Below, piece by piece: positions 17,442 through 26,107 of a stretch of DNA of 64,000 nt. Position 1 is the stretch's first letter. The number at the start of each line of letters is the position of its first letter. Both the position numbers and the translations under genes were made by a program. The stretch is from positions 128,559-192,558 of the forward strand of contig CBDBCB010000014.1 in NCBI GenBank assembly GCA_965202745.1, written 5' to 3'. This DNA is from JACKII01 sp965202745 (GTDB taxonomy: Bacteria; Pseudomonadota; Alphaproteobacteria; Bin95). Below the pieces are notes generated by a model, which was not told the origin of the DNA, ran no database searches, and was given only the letters and a program-made list of their open reading frames with translations.

Positions 17442-18512
17442 TTAATTAGAGCGTTTATAGGTACGAGCATAACGCTGCCCCAGACTGGTGAGGATTTCAT
17501 AGCCGATTGTGCCCGCCGCGTCTGCAATCGCATCGGCAGATTGGGACGGGCCTATTACCTCAGCCCAATCACCCTGGCTTGGCCTTTGTGACAAATTAGT
17601 AACGTCGACAATAATCGAATCCATCGACACCCGGCTAACGATCGGCGTGCGGGCGCCGTCAATATAGACCGCGCCCTTGCTGGAAAGCGCCCGGTGCAAG
17701 CCATCGGCATAGCCTAGTCCCACTGTAGCCAGCGTCTGGCCGGGCCGTACCGCCGCGCCCGCGCCATAGCCAGCGGTACCGACAGCAGAGACGTCGCGCA
17801 CCTGCACGATCTGCACTCCCAAGGTAACTGGCTGGCCCATGGGATTGACCTTCCCGGGCGTCGGGTTCAGGCCATAAAGCGCCATCCCGGGGCGGACCAT
17901 GTTTCCGCGGAAGTCCGGCCCCAGGAAAATACCGCTGGAATTGCCCAGGCTGAGCGGCAGGCCCGCCTGCTCGGCCGCCGCGTGCGCCGCAGCGCGCTGG
18001 CTCACGTTCAGCGGATGGTCTGGTTCATCGGCACAGGCGTAATGGCTTATCAAGCCGGCAATGCCCAGCGCACGCCAGTCAGGCTTGGCCGCGATCAACG
18101 CCTGCCATTCCACCGGCGAGAAACCCAGCCGGTGCATTCCCGTATCCAGGTGTAGCCAGGCGGCAGCGCCCTTGCCCGCAAAACGCCACGCTTCCAGGTC
18201 GCCCGGATGGTTCAGCACTGGTTGCAGGTTGTGCTCCAGCAACTCCTGCTCCTGCCCTACCACCGGCTCCCCCAGTACCGCAATGGCGACATCTGCCAGG
18301 ACGGAGCGCAGAGCAATGCCTTCGTCCATGGTCGCGACGAAAAACTGGACACAACCAGCTTCAGCCAGCCGCGCTGCGACCGGAGCAACACCCAGCCCAT
18401 AGGCATCTGCCTTGACCACAGCAGCGCAAGCCGCTGGTGCCACCATCTTCCGCAATTGCAGCCAGTTGGCGGCGATAACGTCCAAATCGATTGTCAAACG
18501 GCCAAGAGCCAA
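17442..18512 (-). CDS. alr: Alanine racemase
   Basis: A 356-residue PLP-dependent alanine racemase, supplying D-alanine for peptidoglycan. The PLP lysine is in AVVKADAYGLG near residue 40; the second catalytic base is the tyrosine in GTAGYGAGAA near 258. The start is uncertain. A TTG at 18512 gives the family N-terminus (RLTIDLDVIAANW) and has a GGGGGAG tract about 10 bases before it; ATG codons further up lie inside dnaB. The gene follows dnaB by 16 bases on this choice, so it probably shares its transcript. Confidence 0.9.
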   Translation of the reverse strand: MALGRLTIDLDVIAANWLQLRKMVAPAACAAVVKADAYGLGVAPVAARLAEAGCVQFFVATMDEGIALRSVLADVAIAVLGEPVVGQEQELLEHNLQPVLNHPGDLEAWRFAGKGAAAWLHLDTGMHRLGFSPVEWQALIAAKPDWRALGIAGLISHYACADEPDHPLNVSQRAAAHAAAEQAGLPLSLGNSSGIFLGPDFRGNMVRPGMALYGLNPTPGKVNPMGQPVTLGVQIVQVRDVSAVGTAGYGAGAAVRPGQTLATVGLGYADGLHRALSSKGAVYIDGARTPIVSRVSMDSIIVDVTNLSQRPSQGDWAEVIGPSQSADAIADAAGTIGYEILTSLGQRYARTYKRSN

Positions 18513-18528
18513 CCCCGCGCATCTCCCC

Positions 18529-20031
18529 CTAATACATACCGTCGTCTTCGGTACCGTCCGAGACATAGTCCCGGAAGCGGGTGAAAGCACCATCGAAGTA
18601 GAGCTTCACGCGGTCAGTCGGGCCGTGCCGCTGCTTGGCAATGATAACCTCCGCAATGTTGTGCACCCGGTCCATGTCCATCTGCCATTTTTCGTGTTCC
18701 TCGGTACCAGGGTCCGGTTCCTTTCGGCCCAGATAATATTCCTCGCGGTAAATGAACATGACGACGTCCGCGTCCTGTTCAATCGAACCCGACTCGCGCA
18801 AATCCGCCAGTTGAGGCCGCTTGTCCTCGCGTTGCTCAACCTGCCGCGAAAGCTGAGACAGCGCGATAACCGGCACATTCAGTTCTTTCGCAACGGTCTT
18901 CAGTCCCCGCGTAATTTCGCTGATTTCCTGCACGCGGTTGTCAGAACGCGATCCGGCAGAGCCCTGCATCAGCTGCAAATAGTCCACAACAATCAGGTCC
19001 AGATGCCCATGGGTGCGCAGCAACCGCCGCGCCCGTGCGCGCATGTTGGCAACTGAAATTGCCGGCGTGTCGTCGATGAACAGGGTGAGGTTGTTGAGTT
19101 TCTGGCTCGCGGCAAACACCCGCTCAAACTGTGGTTGGTCGATCTGACCACGGCGAATCTGGTCTGAGGGAACTTCAGACTGCTCGCCCAGAATACGCAA
19201 CGCCAACTGCTCAGCGGACATTTCCAGCGAGAAAATGGCGACGTTGTGGCTATCACGGTGGACCATATTACCCTGGTCGTCCCGCTCCGAGCTGGAAGCC
19301 GCGGCAGCGTTGAAGGCAATATTGGTGGCGAGCGCCGTTTTTCCCATGGCAGGCCTGGCCGCAAGGATCAGCAGGTCCGACTTCTGCAAGCCGCCCAGCA
19401 ACCGGTCCAGATCGACAAATCCGGAGGTCACGCCGGTCAGCCGCCCTTCGCGCTGATAGGCGGCCTCCACCATACGCAGCGTTTCCTTCAGCGTATGGCT
19501 GAATGCCTGGAAATCGCCTTTGCCGTCACCGGTTGCCGCCAGATTGAAAAGCCCCTGCTCGGCGGCCTCGATCTGTTCGGCGGCGTCCAGTTCATTGTCC
19601 GGGCGGAAGGCGTCGTTTACCACGTCTTCCCCGATGCCGATCAGGGCGCGGCGCAGGTACAGGTCATGAACCAACCGGCCATAGTGCAGCGGATCGATGA
19701 TGGTCAGCGCATTCGCCGTCAACTCGCCCAGGTACTGGACCCCGCCCAGCTCTTCCAGCGTCTCCTCCTGCGCCAGCACATGCCGCAGGGTCCGGGCATC
19801 CGCGGTGCCACCGCCCTCAATGACACGCTTGGCAGCCGCAAATATTTTCTGGTGCGCCGGGTCGGCAAAGTGCTCCGACAACAGAAAGTCAGCGACTTTG
19901 TCGAAATTGTTGTTGCTGGCCAAAATCGCGCCAAGCAGCGCCATTTCCGCATCCAGATTGGCGGGTGGCTCGCGTGTCGGTGCAGCAAAGCTGGACACGC
20001 CGGGCATCGGCAGGGGTGTGGTGATATTCAT
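18529..20031 (-). CDS. dnaB: Replicative DNA helicase
   Basis: A 500-residue DnaB. The N-terminal helical domain begins at about residue 20 (LDAEMALLGAIL). The RecA-like domain has Walker A ARPAMGKTALA near 233, LFIDDTP, the ADLRESGSIEQDADVVMF region near 410 and the KQRHGPTD segment close to the end. No intein is present. It unwinds DNA at the replication fork and binds primase through the N-terminal domain. The length is normal for alphaproteobacteria. Confidence 0.95.
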   Translation of the reverse strand: MNITTPLPMPGVSSFAAPTREPPANLDAEMALLGAILASNNNFDKVADFLLSEHFADPAHQKIFAAAKRVIEGGGTADARTLRHVLAQEETLEELGGVQYLGELTANALTIIDPLHYGRLVHDLYLRRALIGIGEDVVNDAFRPDNELDAAEQIEAAEQGLFNLAATGDGKGDFQAFSHTLKETLRMVEAAYQREGRLTGVTSGFVDLDRLLGGLQKSDLLILAARPAMGKTALATNIAFNAAAASSSERDDQGNMVHRDSHNVAIFSLEMSAEQLALRILGEQSEVPSDQIRRGQIDQPQFERVFAASQKLNNLTLFIDDTPAISVANMRARARRLLRTHGHLDLIVVDYLQLMQGSAGSRSDNRVQEISEITRGLKTVAKELNVPVIALSQLSRQVEQREDKRPQLADLRESGSIEQDADVVMFIYREEYYLGRKEPDPGTEEHEKWQMDMDRVHNIAEVIIAKQRHGPTDRVKLYFDGAFTRFRDYVSDGTEDDGMY

Positions 20032-20101
20032 GAACGGATTTTACTCGATTCTCCCTTGTTCCGAGAGCCCAACCGAATCAATTCGACCTGTGGATAGCGG
20101 G

Positions 20102-20175
20102 AATTAGGCGCATAACATGTCCGCTCGCTTGACAGAAGGCCGGTCGCCGTGGCCTTTCGCGGCACACGCCTAATT
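20102..20175. promoter_or_regulatory. Divergent promoter region with a spaced 9-base inverted repeat
   Basis: Between dnaB (minus) and the RraA-like gene (plus), AATTAGGCG (20102-20110) is perfectly repeated in inverse order as CGCCTAATT (20167-20175). A TTGACA hexamer lies between them at 20129-20134 and may be a -35 box for the plus-strand gene; a matching -10 box is not clear. The function is inferred. Confidence 0.3.
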
Positions 20176-20190
20176 GCCGGAGTAATAATA

Positions 20191-20898
20191 ATGACCGACC
20201 GCCTGACCGAGGCTGAGCTTGACGCTCTGCGCGCGCTTGACACCCCCACTGTCTGCAACGCACTGGAAGAAATTGATTCCAAGTTCCGCAACAACGGCTT
20301 CACGCACGCGCCACTGGTGTGCCCCTTTCCCGATCTGCCGCCCATCGTCGGCTATGCGCGCACGGCCACCTGCCGCAGCGTCTTTCCCGCGGACCGGAAC
20401 GCCGCTGAGGCGACAGCCTTCCGTGTGGCTTATTATGAGTATGTGAACAAAGGCGACGAGCCTAAAATCATCCTGATCCAGGACCTGGATGGGCCGAACG
20501 TCGGCTATGGTGCTTTCTGGGGCGAGGTGCAGTCCAATGTGCACAAGGCGCTCGGCTGCCTGGGCGTCGTCACCGACGGCTGTATCCGCGATATCCCGGA
20601 TTGGGCGGAGGGCTTTCAGGCCCTGGCAGGCTCCATCAAGCCAAGCCACGCGCATGTTCACGCCGTCACCTATGGTGGACAGGTGATGATCTCCGGCATG
20701 ATCGTTAACCATGGCGACCTGATTCACGCTGACCAGCATGGCGCGGTCATGATTCCGATGGACGTCGCCCGCGAAGTGCCAGCTGCCGCCGCCCGTATCG
20801 CGGCCAAGGAGAAAGTGGTGCTCGACATCGCCAAATCACAGGACTTCTCCTTCGAGAAGCTGCGCAACGCCATCGCCGGCCCGAAAGACATCCACTAA
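20191..20898 (+). CDS. RraA-family protein (HMG/CHA aldolase-like fold)
   Basis: A 235-residue protein of the RraA/dimethylmenaquinone methyltransferase-like family. Family motifs are GAFWGEVQSNVHKALGC near residue 110 and VVTDGCIRDI near 128, where members such as HMG/CHA aldolases bind a divalent metal and pyruvate-like substrates. Real RraA instead restrains RNase E. Length is longer than classical RraA (about 160), which favours an aldolase or decarboxylase role. ATG 20191 follows a GGAG site. The next gene overlaps by one base (TAATG). Confidence 0.8.
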   Translation: MTDRLTEAELDALRALDTPTVCNALEEIDSKFRNNGFTHAPLVCPFPDLPPIVGYARTATCRSVFPADRNAAEATAFRVAYYEYVNKGDEPKIILIQDLDGPNVGYGAFWGEVQSNVHKALGCLGVVTDGCIRDIPDWAEGFQALAGSIKPSHAHVHAVTYGGQVMISGMIVNHGDLIHADQHGAVMIPMDVAREVPAAAARIAAKEKVVLDIAKSQDFSFEKLRNAIAGPKDIH

Positions 20899-21416
20899 TG
20901 GTTCTTCATCCGATTGTCATCGCTGCCATGGCGGCGATGGCAGTTCTGATTGTCGTCTCCAATATTGCGGTCGAAATACCGATCAATGATTGGCTGACCT
21001 GGGGGGCGCTTACTTACCCGGTCTGTTTCCTGGTGACCGACCTGACCAACCGCCGGTTCGGCGCTGGCATTGCCCGCAAAGTGGTCTATGTCGGCTTCGC
21101 GGTCGGCGTGGCCATGTCGCTGGTGTTCGCGAACGAGCGCATCGCCATCGCCTCCGGCAACGCTTTTCTGGTTGCCCAACTACTCGACATTGGGGTGTTT
21201 GACCGCCTGCGCCGCGCCTCCTGGTGGCAAGCGCCACTAGCGTCATCCCTGGTAGGGTCGGCCGTAGACACCGCGCTGTTCTTCAGCCTGGCGTTTGCGT
21301 TCACGGGCCTGCCTTGGGTTACCTGGGCTGTCGGTGATTTCGGCGTAAAGGTAACGGTTGCATTGGTGATGCTGGTGCCGTTCCGCCTATTGATGCCGAC
21401 ATTGCGACCTATTTAA
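20898..21416 (+). CDS. VUT-family transporter (queuosine precursor, YhhQ-like)
   Basis: A 172-residue membrane protein with about five or six helices. The stretch TYPVCFLVTDLTNRRFG near residue 40 is characteristic of the YhhQ/VUT family, which takes up the queuosine precursors preQ0/preQ1. The GDFGVKVTVALVMLVPFR segment near the end also fits. ATG 20898 overlaps the previous stop, so it is likely translated with the RraA-like gene. Substrate assignment is by family. Confidence 0.82.
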   Translation: MVLHPIVIAAMAAMAVLIVVSNIAVEIPINDWLTWGALTYPVCFLVTDLTNRRFGAGIARKVVYVGFAVGVAMSLVFANERIAIASGNAFLVAQLLDIGVFDRLRRASWWQAPLASSLVGSAVDTALFFSLAFAFTGLPWVTWAVGDFGVKVTVALVMLVPFRLLMPTLRPI

Positions 21417-21474
21417 AAATACTCAACAATTGGCGCGAATTGACATAGATTGACAAAACCTGAAGGAGAAAATC

Positions 21475-21918
21475 ATGAGGATCGCCCCTGCACTAGCGGC
21501 CATATTGGTCGGACTTCAATTAGGCGCTTGCTCGACGATCACACAGGGCACAGATCAAGAAATTTACATTTCCACATCCCCGATGGCTGCAGACTATACG
21601 CTTGAGAGGCAGGGTGAAAAAATCGCTGAAATCGCCTCAACACCTGGCAGTGTGACGGTCACAAAAACCAAACACGACATAACGATTACCTGCAACAAAG
21701 ATGGCTACCAAACCGCAACTTACCTCAACAATAGCGGTTGGGAATCAGCTTTGGGTGCGGCGGGAATCGCGTTGGATGTGATTTTAACCTTGGGCGCTAG
21801 CAGCGCTATCGATTCAATGACCAGCGCTGACAATAAGTACGAGCCGTCTGTCAATATAACGCTGGTTCCGGCTGAAGCCCCCAAAGAAGCAGAGACAATG
21901 AAGAAGCCCGCCTCCTAA
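21475..21918 (+). CDS. Small lipoprotein of unknown role
   Basis: A 147-residue protein with a lipoprotein signal: charged MRI, a hydrophobic stretch and the lipobox LGAC with Cys at residue 19. The mature part looks like an adhesin-like or PEGA-type beta domain (TPGSVTVTKTKHDITITCNKDGY) followed by a glycine-rich hydrophobic segment. An AAGGAG site precedes ATG 21475. Two copies of ATTGACA, ten bases apart (21439-21455), stand directly upstream and could be a regulator site. Its codon use seems less GC-rich than neighbours. Confidence 0.7.
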   Translation: MRIAPALAAILVGLQLGACSTITQGTDQEIYISTSPMAADYTLERQGEKIAEIASTPGSVTVTKTKHDITITCNKDGYQTATYLNNSGWESALGAAGIALDVILTLGASSAIDSMTSADNKYEPSVNITLVPAEAPKEAETMKKPAS

Positions 21919-21920
21919 GG

Positions 21921-21938
21921 TGCCTGTCCGGTCAGGCA
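21921..21938. terminator. Short hairpin between convergent genes
   Basis: TGCCTG (21921-21926) pairs with CAGGCA (21933-21938), directly after the lipoprotein stop and before the end of rlmN. The stem is short and there is no clear T-run. Confidence 0.35.
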
Positions 21939-21943
21939 GACGC

Positions 21944-23080
21944 CTAAACCGCGTTTGCCGCCTCCGCCGCCAGCTTCCGCCGCTCGGACGCCCGTATCTT
22001 CTCGCTGGCGCTTTTGAGTTGCCCGCAGGCTGCCAGGATATCCTGACCACGCGGATGGCGAACGGGAGCAGAGTAGCCTGCTTCGCTTAGATAGTCGGCG
22101 AAACGGCGGATGGCGTTGGTTGACGAGCATTCAAACACGCTGCCTGGCCAGGGATTGAACGGGATCAGATTGATCTTGGTCGGCACATCACGCAGTAGCT
22201 CTGCCATGGCGCGCGCATCATCAAGCGAGTCATTAACGCCTTTCAGCATGACATACTCGAACGTAATCCGCCGCGCATTGCTCAGGCCCGGGTAGTCTTT
22301 GCAGGCCTGGATCAACTGCGCCAGGGGATACTTCTTGTTAATCGGCACCAAAACATCGCGCAGCTCGTCCCGAACGGCATGCAGCGAGATCGCCAGGTTC
22401 ACGCCCAGTTCTGCGCCGAACCGGCCAATCATCGGCACGACACCCGCGGTCGATAGCGTGATGCGGCGCTTGGAGATGCCGAGCCCTTCGCCATCCATGA
22501 CGATCCGCATGGCTTTCGCCACATTGTCGTAATTGTAGAGCGGCTCGCCCATACCCATCAGCACAATGTTGGTCAGCGACCGGTCGTGCTCCGGCGCGGG
22601 CCATTCATTGAAGGCATCGCGCGCCAGCATCACCTGCCCCACGATTTCGGGCGCAGTCAGGTTACGCACCATCAATTGGGTGCCGGTGTGACAGAACTTG
22701 CAGTTAAGCGTGCAACCGACTTGGCTTGAAACGCAAAGCGTGCCGCGATCAGTTTCCGGGATGTGGACGCTTTCCACTTCCTTGCCATCCGGAAAACGCA
22801 ACAGCCATTTCTGTGTGCCGTCGCTGGATTGCTGATGCGTAGAGACGCCTGGCCTGCCCAGCACAAAGCGTTCCGCCAAATCCTGGCGGACCTGCTTGGA
22901 CAGGTTTGTCATTTGCTCAAAGTCGGTTGCACCGCGGTGATAGATCCATCGCCATATCTGTTTCACCCGAAAGCCGCTAACATTCAGCGGCACCAACGCC
23001 GCCGCCAATTCGTCGCGGTCCAGACCAACCAAATCCTGCTTCAACGGCTCTGAGGCCGGCGCAGGTTCAGCATGTGCCAC
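21944..23080 (-). CDS. rlmN: 23S rRNA/tRNA (adenine C2) methyltransferase RlmN
   Basis: A 378-residue radical-SAM enzyme that methylates A2503 of 23S rRNA and A37 of some tRNAs. The 4Fe-4S motif is CTLNCKFCHTG near residue 130. GMGEPLYNYDNV follows, and the C-terminal RHPRGQDILAACGQL contains the methyl-carrying cysteine. An N-terminal DELAAAL ... WRWIYHRG region matches the family. The next upstream gene, ialB, lies 2 bases away, so the pair is probably an operon. Confidence 0.93.
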   Translation of the reverse strand: MAHAEPAPASEPLKQDLVGLDRDELAAALVPLNVSGFRVKQIWRWIYHRGATDFEQMTNLSKQVRQDLAERFVLGRPGVSTHQQSSDGTQKWLLRFPDGKEVESVHIPETDRGTLCVSSQVGCTLNCKFCHTGTQLMVRNLTAPEIVGQVMLARDAFNEWPAPEHDRSLTNIVLMGMGEPLYNYDNVAKAMRIVMDGEGLGISKRRITLSTAGVVPMIGRFGAELGVNLAISLHAVRDELRDVLVPINKKYPLAQLIQACKDYPGLSNARRITFEYVMLKGVNDSLDDARAMAELLRDVPTKINLIPFNPWPGSVFECSSTNAIRRFADYLSEAGYSAPVRHPRGQDILAACGQLKSASEKIRASERRKLAAEAANAV

Positions 23081-23082
23081 TA

Positions 23083-23583
23083 TTATTTACATTCCTTGTC
23101 GATAGCACCGATCGCAGCAGTGATCCCGCTCAGCGAATAGGTGTCTTTGGTATTGGTTCCGCGGTTCGACTTACCGCGAACAACCATGGTAGAGCCGCGT
23201 TTCATGGCAGTGATCAGGCCATCTTCATCTTTGCTGAAGACCCAGGCAGCATCCCCTTCGGAATAAAACTTGAATGACCTGTTTCCCACGGCAGCCGTCG
23301 GTTCGTAGCCATTTTCATAGGTATAACCGGTAATAATGCTGATTTCGTTGAACACCTTGCCGCTGGGGCGGTGCGTCACCAGAAAATAGATATCACCCCG
23401 GCGGGTATAGTTGCCTTCGTCCTTTTTGGGCTCAGACACCACATAGCAGATCTTTCCACCTGCATCCTCAAAGGTATAGGCCCGCCAGTCTTTGAAGGTG
23501 CCGATTTGTTTGGGCTCATTCGCCATCGCCGACATGGGCCAAAGCAAGCCTATCAGCACTAGTGCTTTCCATCGTCCGATCAT
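23083..23583 (-). CDS. Invasion-associated locus B (IalB) family protein
   Basis: A 166-residue exported protein with a signal peptide (MIGRWKALVLIGLLWPMSAMA, cleavage after residue 21). The mature part has the IalB fold signatures: FKDWRAYTFEDAGGKICYVVSEPK at the start and RRGDIYFLVTHRP. IalB proteins help Bartonella enter red cells, but homologues are common in free-living alphaproteobacteria and their role there is unknown. It precedes rlmN by 2 bases. Confidence 0.8.
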   Translation of the reverse strand: MIGRWKALVLIGLLWPMSAMANEPKQIGTFKDWRAYTFEDAGGKICYVVSEPKKDEGNYTRRGDIYFLVTHRPSGKVFNEISIITGYTYENGYEPTAAVGNRSFKFYSEGDAAWVFSKDEDGLITAMKRGSTMVVRGKSNRGTNTKDTYSLSGITAAIGAIDKECK

Positions 23584-23772
23584 GCCGCTGCCTATGCTCC
23601 TAATTCGTAACGGTGGTTCGACTGTCTACATGGGAATCCACAGGGGGGTAAAGACTCGATCTGGAGCCGCCACCATGGATTTAGCCTCCCAAGCGCGCGT
23701 TTCAATTGATACGCTCCGGCGCATCAGATGCAGGAATGCTTAGCATAGACGATTCACTCGAGAAAACGACCG

Positions 23773-23935
23773 ATGCGTGCAGTGTGGGTGGAAGACTGGA
23801 CACCGTTCGAAAATCTAGCGCTGGCGGAGGTCTCCCCGCCGACTATCGGCGACCGTCAGTTGCGAATCAAGACCCAGGCGGCGGGCGTCAGTTTCGCGAC
23901 CAGCCTGGTTGTGCAAGGGAAGTATCAGCGCAAAC
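23773..23935 (+). pseudogene. Quinone oxidoreductase, 5' fragment cut by an IS6-type element
   Basis: The first 54 codons of an NADPH:quinone oxidoreductase (zinc-independent MDR family): MRAVWVEDWTPFENLAL, a QLRIKTQAAGVSFATSL strand and GKYQRK. The frame runs into the left end of the IS6-type copy at 23936 and stops inside it. The remaining ~270 residues are missing here. A 3' fragment of the same family borders the other IS6-type copy at 36300 on the minus strand, so the two may be parts of one gene. Confidence 0.75.
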
Positions 23936-24752
23936 GGCATTGTCACGTTGTTTTCAGCGCCTAAGAAACTGCCGACTTGAGGCTCTTCAAGCGGCCAGTT
24001 CGATGGCGCATTCGTTCCATTGGTGAAATGCGGCGGCTCGTTTCTGGCGATAGGCGGAGGCAGTCATTTTGTGGCGACGTGGGCGGAACAGGTTTGCGGT
24101 TTCATCATGGGCGGCCAGAAATCTCTGCGCCTGACGGGCTGACTTGAAACGGCCCTGTATTTTTTCTCGTTTCCGTGTTGGTCTGTGCGATCCTTCGATA
24201 CGATTGTTTATCCCTTTATGCGCTCGGTGATCCACCTCCAACGCGCGTTTGCGCAGGGCGGCACCGTAGCGGCGCAGCTTGTCCGTCAGTCCGCCACTAT
24301 GACTCGGGGCGTCCCCCAGCGGGCTACCAACCTGGCAATGAACCGCTTTGCAGCCCGCGCATTTCGGCGTGATTGCACCAGGATGTCGAGAACTTCGCCG
24401 TTGCCGGCAACGGCGCGCCACAGCCAATGCTTCACACCGCGGATGATGATCACCCCTTCATCCAGATGCCATTTATCCGAGGGCTGTTGACGCGCAGCCC
24501 TGACATGCTTCGCAATCTGAGTTCCGAATTTTCTGACCCATGAACGGATTGTCTCGTAACTCACCTTGATGCCTCGTTCAGCAAGCAAATCCTCGTCGCG
24601 CAGACTGAGTGCAAAGCGATGGTATGCCGAGCCCGCGTAAGAAATGATGGAACGCGGGAAGCGGTAGCCTTTTAGGCGAGGTTGGGAAATCTGGCTGATC
24701 ATCGTCAGGCGTTACGGGCAATTGGGATTGTGGTCAACAACTTGACGATCCC
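23936..24752 (-). mobile_element. IS6-family element, copy 1
   Basis: An 817-base element with imperfect 17-base terminal inverted repeats (GGCATTGTCACGTTGTT at the left, the complement of GGGATCGTCAAGTTGTT at the right; 14 of 17 match). The transposase is on the minus strand and is frameshifted. It is nearly identical to copy 2 at 36301-37120 but lacks three bases near 24593. The flanking eight bases on each side are unlike, so there is no target duplication. That is common after IS6-driven rearrangement. Confidence 0.85.
23987..24702 (-). pseudogene. IS6-family transposase, frameshifted (copy 1)
   Basis: The first frame from ATG 24702 encodes the helix-turn-helix and the first part of the DDE domain (KWHLDEGVI near residue 80, with the first Asp) and ends at VIVAD. 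The second frame carries DKLRRYGAALRKR, with the second Asp, and NNRIEGSHRPTRKRE, with the catalytic Glu. Comparison with normal IS6 transposases suggests about eight extra bases (24287-24294) at the join. Copy 2 has the same join. Copy 1 also lacks one valine codon. Confidence 0.8.
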
Positions 24753-24821
24753 GATTGGTCATATCCGGTATCGTTGATATAAGCCCTCTTCCCCTGGTGC
24801 AGCCTTGGCAGAACGAGCCAA

Positions 24822-25436
24822 ATGTTTTCCCAGTCGTTTTCCGTTACCGATCTGTGCGGCGCGCGTGGCGGCTTTTGGTTGTTCGAAGGGATAGGCTTTG
24901 CCTTGCATCCTGGTGATGTCCTGCTGGTCCGAGGTGCGAACGGTGCGGGCAAGTCGACACTGCTCCGCATTCTGGCCGGGCTGCTCAGTCCGGCAGATGG
25001 CGGCATCACCTATGGCAACGCCAATGAGCAAACGCCGCCCTTGCATTTTCTGGGGCATACAAATGCTATCAAAGCTGGTTTGACCGTGGCGGAGAATATT
25101 CGGTTTTGGGCTGCTTTTGCCGGGGTGGGGCCCGAAGCGCAGGCTCATGATGCGGAGACCGCGTTGGACGCCTTCAATTTGCAGCCCTTGCGCGATCTGC
25201 CTGCCCGCTATCTGTCGGCTGGGCAAAAGCGGCGCTTGGCGCTGGCGCGTTTGCTGGCCAGCCCGGCGGCTCTCTGGCTGCTTGATGAACCTACGACGGC
25301 GCTGGATACGGCCTCGGTTGCCTTGTTCGAACAAGCCATTGCGGTTCACTGCGCTAACGGCGGCATGGCGGTTATTGCCACGCACCAGGCGCTGTCCGTT
25401 CCCAATGCCCAGTCCCTGAATTTGGATGCCGCCTGA
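24822..25436 (+). CDS. ccmA: Haem exporter ATPase CcmA
   Basis: A 204-residue ABC ATPase of cytochrome c maturation system I. Walker A is RGANGAGKSTLLR near residue 37, the signature region is RYLSAGQKRRLALARL near 128 and Walker B is LWLLDEPTTALD near 148. It works with CcmB and CcmC to release CcmE from the haem complex. It is the first gene of an unbroken ccmABCDEFGHI operon and lies 69 bases after IS6 copy 1. Its stop overlaps ccmB (TGATG). Confidence 0.95.
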   Translation: MFSQSFSVTDLCGARGGFWLFEGIGFALHPGDVLLVRGANGAGKSTLLRILAGLLSPADGGITYGNANEQTPPLHFLGHTNAIKAGLTVAENIRFWAAFAGVGPEAQAHDAETALDAFNLQPLRDLPARYLSAGQKRRLALARLLASPAALWLLDEPTTALDTASVALFEQAIAVHCANGGMAVIATHQALSVPNAQSLNLDAA

Positions 25437-26107
25437 TGGGCGGCTTCACCACGATCTTTTTGCACGATCTACGGGTTGCCCGGTCGGAGGCCGGCGGCGT
25501 GTTGCTGGCTGTTCAATTCTTTGCGATGGGCGCATTGATTTTCCCGCTGGGGCTGGGCCCCAGTTCGGACTTGCTGGGCCGCGTTGGTGCAGGACTGCTT
25601 GCGGTGATGGCTCTGTTCGCGACCCTGCTGGCGCTCGACCGGCTTTATAGTCACGACCATGAAGACGGCTCGCTGGATATGTTGCTTACCAGCCGGAATC
25701 CTTTGTGGAGCATGATGTTGGGCAAGGTAGCAGCCCATTGGCTTGTCACCGCCGCGCCAATCATCGTCGCGGCTCCGCTGATGGGGGTTCTGCTCCAGAT
25801 GAGCCCCGCTGCGATTGGCGGGTTGGTGCTCGCGCTGGCGCTCGGAACGCCGACGCTCAGCTTGATTGGCTCGACCGGAGCGTCGCTGACATTGGGTGCT
25901 CGTCGCGGCAGTGTGTTGCTGGCGCTGTTGGTGTTGCCGCTCTATATTCCAGTGCTGATTTTCATGGTCGGCACTGTGCTTGCCGCGGAATCCGGACTGG
26001 CCCTGGAGGCCCATGTCTCTATTCTGGCGGCAATGTTACTAGTGGCGCTTGTGTTGGCTCCGTGGGCTTCGGCTGCGGCGCTGCGTTTGGTAGGAGAAGC
26101 CGGCTGA
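25436..26107 (+). CDS. ccmB: Haem exporter permease CcmB
   Basis: A 223-residue membrane protein with six helices. LHDLRVARSEAGG at the N-terminus and HEDGSLDMLLTSRNPL in the first loop fit CcmB. It is the permease partner of CcmA. The gene overlaps ccmA by one base and abuts ccmC. Confidence 0.93.
   Translation: MGGFTTIFLHDLRVARSEAGGVLLAVQFFAMGALIFPLGLGPSSDLLGRVGAGLLAVMALFATLLALDRLYSHDHEDGSLDMLLTSRNPLWSMMLGKVAAHWLVTAAPIIVAAPLMGVLLQMSPAAIGGLVLALALGTPTLSLIGSTGASLTLGARRGSVLLALLVLPLYIPVLIFMVGTVLAAESGLALEAHVSILAAMLLVALVLAPWASAAALRLVGEAG

Noticed and set aside
24286..24427. Programmed -1 frameshift in the IS6-type transposase
   Set aside because: No slippery heptamer is visible at the join; eight extra bases explain the break better. 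Kept only as an alternative.
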